From: Angelobacter sp036557225
Lineage (GTDB): Bacteria; Acidobacteriota; Terriglobia; Terriglobales; Acidobacteriaceae
Direction of reading: 5' to 3'
Length of the DNA: 46,228 bases
Assembly (NCBI GenBank): GCA_036557225.1
Contig: DATBHX010000116.1
Coordinates: 1 to 46,228, forward strand
Below are positions 33,106-40,572 of this stretch, one piece after another; position 1 is the stretch's first letter; every line of letters begins with the position of its first letter. A model generated the notes under the pieces. It made no database searches, was not told the origin of the DNA, and saw only the letters and a program-made list of their open reading frames with translations. The translations under genes were made by a program, and so were the position numbers.

Positions 33106-33963
33106 TCAATCGCCGGCCTCGGCGCCCAGCGGGCTCTGTAGAGGTTCATAGCGATTTGCCCGATTTTGCGCCGGATTCCGAATCTGCCGCACTACTTCCA
33201 CTAAGTCCTGTGCTGCCAGCACCGCCCGGGCAGCGTCCAGGGATTCTTGGAGTGATTCGCTGCCGCCAAGGTGTTTCGCCGGAAGGTGAAAGCCGTTGGC
33301 GCCGGACTCTTCATTTTGCTGCTCCGCCTGCTGCCGCGCCGCGTTCCAGGCGGAAACCAGCGTGCGCGCGACGTCGCGCAGACGCACCACTTCCAGCGCG
33401 AGGGCCTTCTTGTCACGGACCAGGAGCCATTTCTGAAGGCCATCCATACAGGTATCTCCTTCAAAGAAAAGGAAGCTGTGGGCGATAGCTGCGATCACCG
33501 CGAGGGCGGCAATCTTCAGCAGCCTCTCCAGTTCCAGGAGACTTCGCGTCTGGAACCACGAAAATGTGAAGTAGACCACGGGCGCACCGATCATCAATAG
33601 AGGAGCGACCGAGAACGCAGTAAAGGCCCAGCGCCGAAATTTGGACCCCGAATCGCGGCAAAGGTCAGAGAGCCAGCACATGATCACGAGCGAGGCGCCC
33701 AGCGTTAGCGAAGCACCAGCATCAAGCAGGGCCGCCGGTACACGCTCAGGTATCCAGGCCCGAACGAGATCATACCCTCCGACGAAGCCGAGGATGGCAT
33801 CGGAGATTGCGGCCACGAAAGGCACCAGCGCGTATGCCGGATCGCTGCTTGTGTATGAAGCGGCGGTATTTGAGATTCGGTTTTTGACCTTTTCATGGAT
33901 GTGGATAACAGCTTGACGAATTCGGTCGAAGTTATTTTCCAGTTCGTTTAGGCAATGATGCAT
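33106..33963 (-). CDS. Four-helix membrane protein with cytoplasmic coiled coil, upstream of the sigma factor
   Basis: The 285-residue product has membrane segments at about residues 45-65, 78-101, 112-137 and 146-165 (ALVPFVAAISDAILGFVGGY; LDAGASLTLGASLVIMCWLS; FTAFSVAPLLMIGAPVVYFT; LLKIAALAVIAAIAHSFLFF), then a helical C-terminal region (KKALALEVVRLRDVARTLVS and WNAARQQAEQQNEE) likely to be cytoplasmic. The longest frame starts at 34218, but AAAGGAACGATCACC precedes the ATG at 33963 and fixes the start. No family recognised. It is the first gene of the group with the sigma factor and HEAT-repeat protein. Confidence 0.65.
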   Translation of the reverse strand: MHHCLNELENNFDRIRQAVIHIHEKVKNRISNTAASYTSSDPAYALVPFVAAISDAILGFVGGYDLVRAWIPERVPAALLDAGASLTLGASLVIMCWLSDLCRDSGSKFRRWAFTAFSVAPLLMIGAPVVYFTFSWFQTRSLLELERLLKIAALAVIAAIAHSFLFFEGDTCMDGLQKWLLVRDKKALALEVVRLRDVARTLVSAWNAARQQAEQQNEESGANGFHLPAKHLGGSESLQESLDAARAVLAAQDLVEVVRQIRNPAQNRANRYEPLQSPLGAEAGD

Positions 33964-34331
33964 GGTGATCGTTCCTTTCTCCCTGCCTCGGCGGAAAGGC
34001 CCGCCGTGCGGGAACGTCCATCCTCGCGGACGTCCTGGTATGGATAAGCTCCAACGCGAACGTGACGGGGTCACCACGGCTGCATGTCGATGATGCTTGC
34101 CTTTGCACAAGTGGTACTCACGTTGCATATGAGTAAAGACCACGAATTCAGAAATAAAATCGGCCGCGAGGCCCTGGCAGCGCCAAAAACGTGCTCCTCC
34201 AAAAGACTGGGGTGGCAAGAATGATTACCCAAAAAAAGGTTTGAAGTTCGCCAATAATTTTTCTGCGAGTCGCAGTCTTTCTCTGTAGCAAGGCCGAATG
34301 CCTTAAGAGAGCGCAATCAAAGGAGACTCAT
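33964..34331. other. Divergent intergenic region upstream of the membrane protein and His-rich genes
   Basis: About 370 bases without a gene I can support. It must carry the promoters of the minus-strand operon and of the plus-strand His-rich gene. I see no clear repeats or palindromes besides a GC-rich stretch near 33990-34030. The last bases, AAAGGAGACTCAT, are the ribosome binding site of the His-rich gene. Confidence 0.4.
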
Positions 34332-34658
34332 ATGCGGGATCTTACTCATGACACCACAAGCAAATCGCACTCCAGTTCGACTATCCCACCGGCAGTTCAT
34401 GGTGGCGATGCCGAAAACCACGAGGCTGGGCACGAGCACGGCGTCAACCATGGTCCGGAAAAGATGGAACCAAAAGAATCCGTGCACATTCACTCTCACC
34501 AGCACAGTCAGGCGCCTCATCACAGGGAAAAGCACTTGCATGTGTCCGGAGTATCTCAAGACCACAGGCATGACCACCCGGTTCATGACGATGAAATTTC
34601 AAATCACGTACACGGCGCGCAAGAGCATCATCGCAGCGCAGAAGTTCACCAGGACTGA
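34332..34658 (+). CDS. Histidine-rich soluble protein (108 aa, 24 His)
   Basis: The product is 22 percent His (24 of 108 by count), spread in clusters: AENHEAGHEHGVNH, SVHIHSHQHSQAPHHREKHL and DHRHDHPVHDDEISNHVHG. It lacks Cys, signal peptide and hydrophobic segments, so is probably cytoplasmic and natively unfolded. Such composition suggests binding of Ni, Zn, Cu or Co, as in His-rich metal-storage or chaperone proteins, but no known family fits. A strong AAAGGAGACTCAT precedes the ATG at 34332. A minus-strand frame on the same bases has no support. No metal transporter is next to it. Confidence 0.7.
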   Translation: MRDLTHDTTSKSHSSSTIPPAVHGGDAENHEAGHEHGVNHGPEKMEPKESVHIHSHQHSQAPHHREKHLHVSGVSQDHRHDHPVHDDEISNHVHGAQEHHRSAEVHQD

Positions 34659-34903
34659 AACACGAATCATGCATTGCGGGTGATGTTAAGGAACTGGGCG
34701 TTCTGAGCCAGGGACGGCAAGCGGTTTACGCGAGCCGGCAACGGTTGTGGAAATGAAAACGCTCCATGAACTTATCGACTAGCGTGCGGGCAAAAGACGC
34801 ATGCCGGGCCCGGGAATTCAGTGCGTAAACCAGCACATGTCCCGGGCTTCCGGATTGCCAACAATTTTCTCCCCATCTGTGTGCGGTGCGTTGCGCAGCT
34901 TGG

Positions 34904-35980
34904 CTATCCCAGCAGCCTGGCCGCGTCTTTCGCAAAATAAGTCAGAATGAGCTGGGCTCCGGCGCGGCGGATGGACGTGAGCGACTCCAGGATCACGCGG
35001 TCGCGATCAAGCCAGCCATTACGGATCGCCGCTTGCAGCATGGAGTATTCACCGGAAACCTGGTAGGCAGCGATAGGCAGATCAAAGCGACGACGCGCCT
35101 CGCTGATCACGTCGAGATACGGCATCGCCGGCTTTACCATAATCATGTCCGCGCCTTCCCTGATGTCGAGCGAAATCTCACGCATGGCTTCGCGGAGGTT
35201 GGCGCCATCCATCTGATAGGAACGGCGGTCGCCGAACTGGGGCGCGGAATCAGCAGCTTCGCGAAAAGGACCGTAGAATCCTGAGGCAAATTTCGCCGCA
35301 TAGGAAAGGATGGGTGTATTGAGGAAGCCGGACTGATCCAGAGCTTTGCGAATCGCGCTCACTCTTCCGTCCATCATGTCGCTCGGAGCAATGATGTCCA
35401 TGCCAGCACGGGCCTGAGAGACGGCGGTCTTGACCAGTATCTCGAGCGTTTCATCATTCAGGATTTCGTACTCGACTTCGGCTGCGGCCTGCGTGGCGAC
35501 AGCGCTGCGCCCTCCATTACCGCTGCCGCGTCCGCCGTTGCTGCCGCGGCGCGCAGTCGTTCCGGCCGGTGAATTCTTTTTCTGTACAATCCCGCAGTGG
35601 CCGTGCGACATGTATTCGCACAGGCAGACGTCGCCGATCACCACTAGGTCGCGCACCTCATTCTTGATGGCCCGCGTGGCCCGCTGTACGATCCCGTCAT
35701 CAACCCAGGCGCCGGTTGCGACTTCATCTTTCTTCTCCGGCAAGCCGAAGAGAATAACGCCGCCCACACCAAGCGATTTGGCCTCATGCGCTTCATTGAC
35801 CGCTTCGTCCACAGACAGATTGAAGACGCCGGGCATGGAGCCAATCTCCTTACGTACGCCTTCGCCCGGGCAGACAAACAGCGGATAGATAAAACCTGTG
35901 GGCGTGAGACGGGTCTCACGGACCAGCGACCGCAGAGAGTCGCTCTGGCGCATGCGGCGAAGACGGGTAACGGGAAACAT
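34904..35980 (-). CDS. hemB: Delta-aminolevulinic acid dehydratase (porphobilinogen synthase)
   Basis: HemB condenses two 5-aminolevulinates to porphobilinogen in heme synthesis. Motifs include the zinc-type loop DVCLCEYMSHGHCGIV with three Cys, the first Schiff-base Lys region ILSYAAKFASGFYGPFREAA, and the second in ADMIMVKPAMPYLDVI. The 358 residues exceed the usual 320-335 because of a Gly/Ser/Arg-rich insertion (about residues 134-168, beginning NSPAGTTARRGSNGGRGSGN) between the zinc loop and EVEYEILNDETLEI. The insertion lies where most family members have a short loop. The ATG at 35980 begins MFPVTRLRRMRQSDSLRSLV. It is divergent from mutS2. Confidence 0.95.
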   Translation of the reverse strand: MFPVTRLRRMRQSDSLRSLVRETRLTPTGFIYPLFVCPGEGVRKEIGSMPGVFNLSVDEAVNEAHEAKSLGVGGVILFGLPEKKDEVATGAWVDDGIVQRATRAIKNEVRDLVVIGDVCLCEYMSHGHCGIVQKKNSPAGTTARRGSNGGRGSGNGGRSAVATQAAAEVEYEILNDETLEILVKTAVSQARAGMDIIAPSDMMDGRVSAIRKALDQSGFLNTPILSYAAKFASGFYGPFREAADSAPQFGDRRSYQMDGANLREAMREISLDIREGADMIMVKPAMPYLDVISEARRRFDLPIAAYQVSGEYSMLQAAIRNGWLDRDRVILESLTSIRRAGAQLILTYFAKDAARLLG

Positions 35981-36083
35981 GACAGGCTCAAGTCTAGCAG
36001 CTTTCCATTGGATGATTCATCTGATTCACGTATAAGCATTCATGCCATTGATAGTGCGACTTTATCCACTTCATTCCATAGCC

Positions 36084-36258
36084 GCCGCCTATGAACCTCC
36101 CTGAGGTGATAGGATGGTTGGTGCTTCACTGCGTGGGACGCACTCGAGTATGCAGTGTCAAGCAAACCCATAGGCGGCTGACGACCTGGAAATCCTTCCC
36201 CGCAGTATTCTGCGGAACGGAGGTTTCTCCGCCCGCCGCCTTCCATGCTTCTGCATGG
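36084..36258 (+). ncRNA. Strongly folded RNA candidate upstream of mutS2
   Basis: Stem P1 is perfect: GCCGCCTATG (36084-36093) with CATAGGCGGC (36169-36178). Inside it is a short hairpin, ACCTC-CCT-GAGGT (36095-36107), and a long stem: GGTT (36116-36119) with AACC (36165-36168), GCTT (36123-36126) with AAGC (36160-36163), CACTGC (36127-36132) with GCAGTG (36152-36157). Thus it folds as a three-way junction. Downstream are two further perfect hairpins, CCGCAG-TATT-CTGCGG (36200-36215) and CCATGC-TTCT-GCATGG (36243-36258). It could be a 6S-like RNA, another acidobacterial structured RNA, or the mutS2 leader. The 5' stretch CTCCCTGAGGTGAT resembles 6S 5' ends, but the fold is shorter than 6S, so the class is open. 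The strand is inferred from mutS2; its mirror image would fold as well. Confidence 0.45.
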
Positions 36259-36323
36259 TCCTGGCCGGTCCAGTCGATCCCTGCCCCCACCAAGGCGCAG
36301 GCTTTGCGATACCATCAATATGC

Positions 36324-38795
36324 ATGGTTCCCTCGCCGCTCCAGCATTCTTCCGCTCGTGTCCTGGAATTCGATCACTTTCGTGACGTTCTGGGCGCCTA
36401 CGTCAGCTCGCCGCTGGGCAAAGCCCGGCTGGGAGAGCTGGAGCCTTCGGCCGACCGTGCGTGGATTGATCGCCAGCAGCAGCTGGCCGATGAAGCGCGG
36501 CGCTTTTATTTTGCCGGCGGACGCTTTGATTTTTCCGCCCTATTCGATGCACAAACTCTGCTGGCCAAAGCCAAAATCCCCGGCGCAACGCTCGAAATCG
36601 AGCAGATTCGTGATCTGGTTTTGCTGGTGGACAAAGCCTCCGAATGGCGCGAGATGGCGCTGCATCCTGCTGATGCGGTGAAAGATCACTGGCGCGGCAT
36701 GCTGGAGCTTGCAGGGCAGATCGATGACTTCACCCTGCTGCTGCGGCACTTCCGCAACAAGATCCAGCCGGATGGCACGCTGGATGACCGGGCTTCGCCC
36801 GAGCTGGCCCGCATCCGCCGCGATGTGGAGAAACAAAAGCGCCTCATTCAGGAGTCGCTGCGCGGCTATCTGCGGCGACTGGCCGAAGGCGGCGCCGTTC
36901 AGGACGAGCTGGTCACCATCCGCGGCGAGCGTTTTGTGATCCCGGTAAAGACCGAGCAGCGCAAGCGCGTGAATGGCGTGGTACACGGCGCCAGTTCCAG
37001 CGGCCAGACCGTCTTCATTGAGCCCCTGGAGACGATTGAGCAGAATAATGACCTGGTTCGTCTTCTGGAAGAAGAGTTGGCGGAAGTCCGTCGCATCCTG
37101 CAGGAGATGACAGAGCGGCTGGGTGAACGTGCGGATGAAATCGCGCTGGCCACCGACGTGATGGGTGAAGTGGAATTGCAGATCGGCAAAGCGCGGTTTG
37201 CCCTGGATTATGACTGCGTACGTCCGGAGCTGACGGGTTCTGACTCTACCAACGCCTTTCTGGAGCTGCGATCGGCGCGGCATCCGCTGCTGGAGCGCAA
37301 CCTGAAGCTGAAGGGCCATAAGGTGGTGCCGCTCACGCTGGAGATGGATAGCGGCCATCGCCAGCTCATCATCAGCGGACCTAATACGGGAGGCAAAACC
37401 GTCGGCCTTAAAACCGTCGGCTTGCTGGCGCTGATGGCGCAGGCGGGCATTCCTGTGCCGGCCAATACGGCTCGGATGCCGGTGTTTGATTCCGTGCTTG
37501 CCGATATCGGCGACTACCAATCGATTGAGCAGAACCTTTCCACTTTCTCCGCCCATGTGACCAACATTGATTTCATCTCGCGTACCGCGACGGCGCACTC
37601 GCTGGTGCTGCTTGACGAGCTGGGTTCGGCCACCGATCCCGAAGAAGGCGCGGCGCTGGCCGTGGCCATTGCTTCGCACTTCCGTGAGAGCGGCGCACTC
37701 AGCGTGATCTCCACACACCATACGTCGCTCAAGGTCTATGCTGCCAATACCGCGGGCGTGCTGAACGCTGCCGTGGGCTTTGACGAGCACACGCTGCAAC
37801 CCACGTATGAGCTACGTGTCGGCGTGCCGGGAGCCTCGGCGGGCATCAACATTGCGCAGCGGCTCGGCCTCAATCGCCGGATCACGGATGCCGCGCGCGA
37901 GCGCCTCACCACGCAGACGCAGGACGTCAGCAAGTTTCTCGACCGCCTGCATTCTGAGCTGCGCGAACTGGAACAGGAGCGCGCCGCCACGCAGAAGCGA
38001 GAGCAGGAGTTGGGCCGCGAACTCAAGCGTCTGGAAGCCGAAGGCCAGCAGGAGCAGCGGCAGAAAACGCGCGACTACGAACGCAAGATGGAGTCGCTGC
38101 TCAAAGATTTTGAATACCAGGTGCGCGAGGCGGTGAGCGCCGTGCAGGACCGCGCCGCCGCGCAAAAGCTCTCGAAGCAGGCGGAACAGCGCATTGCCCG
38201 GCTGCGCCGCGAATTCAAAGAGCAGTTTGATGCCGGTGTGGTGGCGCACAAGACAGGCGCAGATCGTGACGATCCCAACGCCCGCCCCCATGAGGTCAAG
38301 CACATCTCTGAGGGCGATACAGTGAAACTCAAGTCGCTCGGCCGGACGGCGGTGGTAAAGCGCAAGATTGACGAGAATACTTTTGAAGTCGAGATGGGCG
38401 CGATGAAGATGAAGATTCCACGGCATGACGTGGCGGAGGTCTTCTCTGTTGGCTCAAGCTCTGCCGGACAGCGCGCCGCAGTGAATCCGGTGGCGGCTGC
38501 CCGCGCGAAAGGCATTTCTGTCTCGCTGAAAGAAGAATCCAGCGCTGCTCCATCCATGGAGATCAACGTGATCGGCCAGACCGTGGACCAGGCGACGAAC
38601 GAGGTGGAAAAATTTCTTGACCGCGCATTTCTGGCCGGGCTGACGCGGGTGCGAATCGTCCACGGCAGCGGCATGGGCATTCTGCGCAAGGCGCTACGTC
38701 AGTATCTGCAAAAACATCCGCACGTGGAAACCGTCTCCGAACCGCAACAGAATGAGGGCGGCGCGGGGGCGACGGTGGTGGAGCTGCGAACATGA
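36324..38795 (+). CDS. mutS2: MutS2 family endonuclease
   Basis: MutS2 is a MutS homologue lacking the mismatch-recognition domain; in bacteria it acts on recombination intermediates or stalled ribosomes. The 823-residue product has an N-terminal helical lever/clamp region (FDHFRDVLGAYVSSPLGKAR), then GASSSGQTVFIEPLETIEQN, the ATPase Walker A GPNTGGKTVGLKTVGLLALM, the Walker B-type LVLLDELGSATDPEEGAALA, and a long coiled coil (RELEQERAATQKREQELGRE). The C-terminal Smr domain ends IVHGSGMGILRKALRQYLQK, but its LDLRG-type motif is INVIGQ. The start at 36324 (MVPSPLQHSSARVLEFDHFR) was preferred over the in-frame ATG at 36255, which reads through the RNA-like region. The stop overlaps the next gene (ATGA). 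Confidence 0.95.
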   Translation: MVPSPLQHSSARVLEFDHFRDVLGAYVSSPLGKARLGELEPSADRAWIDRQQQLADEARRFYFAGGRFDFSALFDAQTLLAKAKIPGATLEIEQIRDLVLLVDKASEWREMALHPADAVKDHWRGMLELAGQIDDFTLLLRHFRNKIQPDGTLDDRASPELARIRRDVEKQKRLIQESLRGYLRRLAEGGAVQDELVTIRGERFVIPVKTEQRKRVNGVVHGASSSGQTVFIEPLETIEQNNDLVRLLEEELAEVRRILQEMTERLGERADEIALATDVMGEVELQIGKARFALDYDCVRPELTGSDSTNAFLELRSARHPLLERNLKLKGHKVVPLTLEMDSGHRQLIISGPNTGGKTVGLKTVGLLALMAQAGIPVPANTARMPVFDSVLADIGDYQSIEQNLSTFSAHVTNIDFISRTATAHSLVLLDELGSATDPEEGAALAVAIASHFRESGALSVISTHHTSLKVYAANTAGVLNAAVGFDEHTLQPTYELRVGVPGASAGINIAQRLGLNRRITDAARERLTTQTQDVSKFLDRLHSELRELEQERAATQKREQELGRELKRLEAEGQQEQRQKTRDYERKMESLLKDFEYQVREAVSAVQDRAAAQKLSKQAEQRIARLRREFKEQFDAGVVAHKTGADRDDPNARPHEVKHISEGDTVKLKSLGRTAVVKRKIDENTFEVEMGAMKMKIPRHDVAEVFSVGSSSAGQRAAVNPVAAARAKGISVSLKEESSAAPSMEINVIGQTVDQATNEVEKFLDRAFLAGLTRVRIVHGSGMGILRKALRQYLQKHPHVETVSEPQQNEGGAGATVVELRT

Positions 38796-39106
38796 GCCCC
38801 GAAAAAACAGACACTGCCCGGCTGATCTTTACGGAGGAATTTACTGAGGAGCTGGCCGACATTGTCGAGATGAAAGGATGGTGCGGCCTTGGCATGGTGG
38901 AATTGCCGAACGGAACACGTTTTGACGTGCTCTTTATAGAACCTACTCGTCTTCAATCAGATCTGGAGAGCCATTTAAGAAGCGGAAGGGTATGTGTTGC
39001 CGAACCCGGGATGATCGTGATTCCCAAGGTTACGCGTGACTACATGGACGCTGCCGTTCAGGAGCTGTACAAGTCGGGTTACTTTAATAGTCTAAAGTCC
39101 ATTTGA
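38792..39106 (+). CDS. Small hypothetical protein coupled to mutS2 (104 aa)
   Basis: No family recognised. The product is soluble: LIFTEEFTEELADIVEMKGW, then GLGMVELPNGTRFDVLFIEP and IVIPKVTRDYMDAAVQELYK. It looks like a small alpha/beta domain with no catalytic motif. Its ATG overlaps the mutS2 stop by four bases, so it is translated with mutS2. The functional link is inference. Confidence 0.7.
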   Translation: MSPEKTDTARLIFTEEFTEELADIVEMKGWCGLGMVELPNGTRFDVLFIEPTRLQSDLESHLRSGRVCVAEPGMIVIPKVTRDYMDAAVQELYKSGYFNSLKSI

Positions 39107-39185
39107 ATTTCCTTGATCCAATCGGAAAATGAATACCATTTGTCGCGCGTTCTGATAGACAATAACCGTTCGCTCTAAGGTCATT

Positions 39186-40454
39186 GTGGCCAGGAAGAAT
39201 CCTCCCCAAAACCCGCAGCTCCGGCGCAGGGTTGAAGACCTGCGCAAGCTGCCGCGCTCGGCAGCACTGTCGCACGTCTTTCGCGCCAAGGAAGCAGCGA
39301 CGCCGCCCGGCTTTCCGCCGGCCAAGCTCTTCGTGCCGCAGCTGTACTGGAAATTCTTTCGCAGTTATCTCGGCTATCTCTTTACGAGCAAGCACTACTT
39401 TCCTGATGAGACCGCGTCCCCCACGCGTGCCATGTTTGATATGACCGGCGACCTGGGCAGTGACCGTGTGCGCATCGCCATGGCCGGCGACTGGGCCACC
39501 GGCACCGAGGAATCGCAGAGGGTGGCGGAGAACATGCTGGACTTCGAGCCGCATTACACCATCCATCTGGGCGATGTCTATTACGTTGGCGGCGCGCCGG
39601 AGGTGAATGAAAACTTTCTCGGCATCCGCAACTCAATCAATGAGTACAAGCCGGTGACGTGGCCGGTGGGGAAGATTGGCAGCTTCGCCCTGAACGGCAA
39701 CCATGAGATGTATGCCAACGGCACCGGATATTTTGAGATGGTGCTGCCCAACGTCGGCCTGCGTCGCGACGCCTGCAGAATGCAGGGCCAGCAGACCAGC
39801 TTTTTCTGCCTGCAGAACCAGTATTGGCGCGTGATCGCGATTGACACCGGCTATAACTCGGTGGGCGTTCCGGTCCTCGGCCTGCTTCCGAGCGTCAATC
39901 ACATTTCCTGGATCGGCGGCGGCTGCAAGCTGCGCCCCGAGCTGATGCAATGGCTGGAGCAGACAGTGAAGCCACAGCAGGACAATCGCGGACTGGTGCT
40001 GCTGGCGCACCACCAATATTATTCGGGCTTTGAGAAGGGCTATCGCGTCCCCGCCCAGCAACTGTGGCAGGCAGGCGTGCAGCGCCATGCCGTGTGGTTC
40101 TGGGGACATGAGCACCGTATGGCCGGCTACGATCTATATGGCAGCGACGACCTGAAGGTCTTTGGCCGCTGCCTGGGCCATGGCGGCATGCCGGTGGAGA
40201 TCAGGAAGCCCAAGCATGACCCCATGCCGAAGTTCTATGACAACCGGGAAAACCGGAACGTTTCCACCACGAAAGAAAAGTTTGGCATGAACGGACACGT
40301 AAATCTGGAATTCAGCGGTCCAACGCTGAAGGCCGGCTACGTTGACCTGCACGGCAAGGAACTGCTGCGCGAAGAGTGGCAGCTTGACGCCTCAGGAAAC
40401 TGTCGCCAGACTGTCTACGAGCCTGTGCTGAACGACCCGGACTTTCATGTATAG
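39186..40454 (+). CDS. Calcineurin-like metallophosphoesterase
   Basis: The 422-residue product has all motifs of the family: MAGDWATGT (first Asp), TIHLGDVYYVGG, SFALNGNHEMYANG, VLLAHHQYYSGF and WFWGHEHRMAGYD. These bind two metal ions that hydrolyse phosphate esters. An N-terminal 90-residue domain (RKNPPQNPQLRRRVEDLRKL) precedes the catalytic core and does not resemble a signal peptide, so the protein is probably cytoplasmic. The start at 39186 is GTG with AAGG upstream. The C-terminal region (NLEFSGPTLKAGYVDLHGKE) is likely a beta-sandwich. The substrate is unknown. Confidence 0.88.
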   Translation: MARKNPPQNPQLRRRVEDLRKLPRSAALSHVFRAKEAATPPGFPPAKLFVPQLYWKFFRSYLGYLFTSKHYFPDETASPTRAMFDMTGDLGSDRVRIAMAGDWATGTEESQRVAENMLDFEPHYTIHLGDVYYVGGAPEVNENFLGIRNSINEYKPVTWPVGKIGSFALNGNHEMYANGTGYFEMVLPNVGLRRDACRMQGQQTSFFCLQNQYWRVIAIDTGYNSVGVPVLGLLPSVNHISWIGGGCKLRPELMQWLEQTVKPQQDNRGLVLLAHHQYYSGFEKGYRVPAQQLWQAGVQRHAVWFWGHEHRMAGYDLYGSDDLKVFGRCLGHGGMPVEIRKPKHDPMPKFYDNRENRNVSTTKEKFGMNGHVNLEFSGPTLKAGYVDLHGKELLREEWQLDASGNCRQTVYEPVLNDPDFHV

Positions 40455-40572
40455 ATATGCTTTTTTCCAGGCGCGGCTACACGATCCAGAGTTTGTTGAG
40501 GCCGTCGAACGTGGCGGCTCTGTATGTTAATCAGTCTTTGGGAATGAGGGCCATCATCCCTGGAGATTTCGG

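Noticed and set aside
34317..34586. Minus-strand frame of 89 codons opposite the His-rich gene
   Set aside because: The plus-strand frame has a much better ribosome binding site; the minus-strand translation has odd composition.
36084..36258. Reading the folded region as an SRP RNA or RNase P RNA
   Set aside because: The SRP GGAAGGAAGCAG-type loop and the RNase P GAGGAAAGTC core are absent.
36540..37799. Minus-strand frame of 419 codons opposite mutS2
   Set aside because: Shadow of mutS2; composition is unnatural and no ribosome binding site is present.
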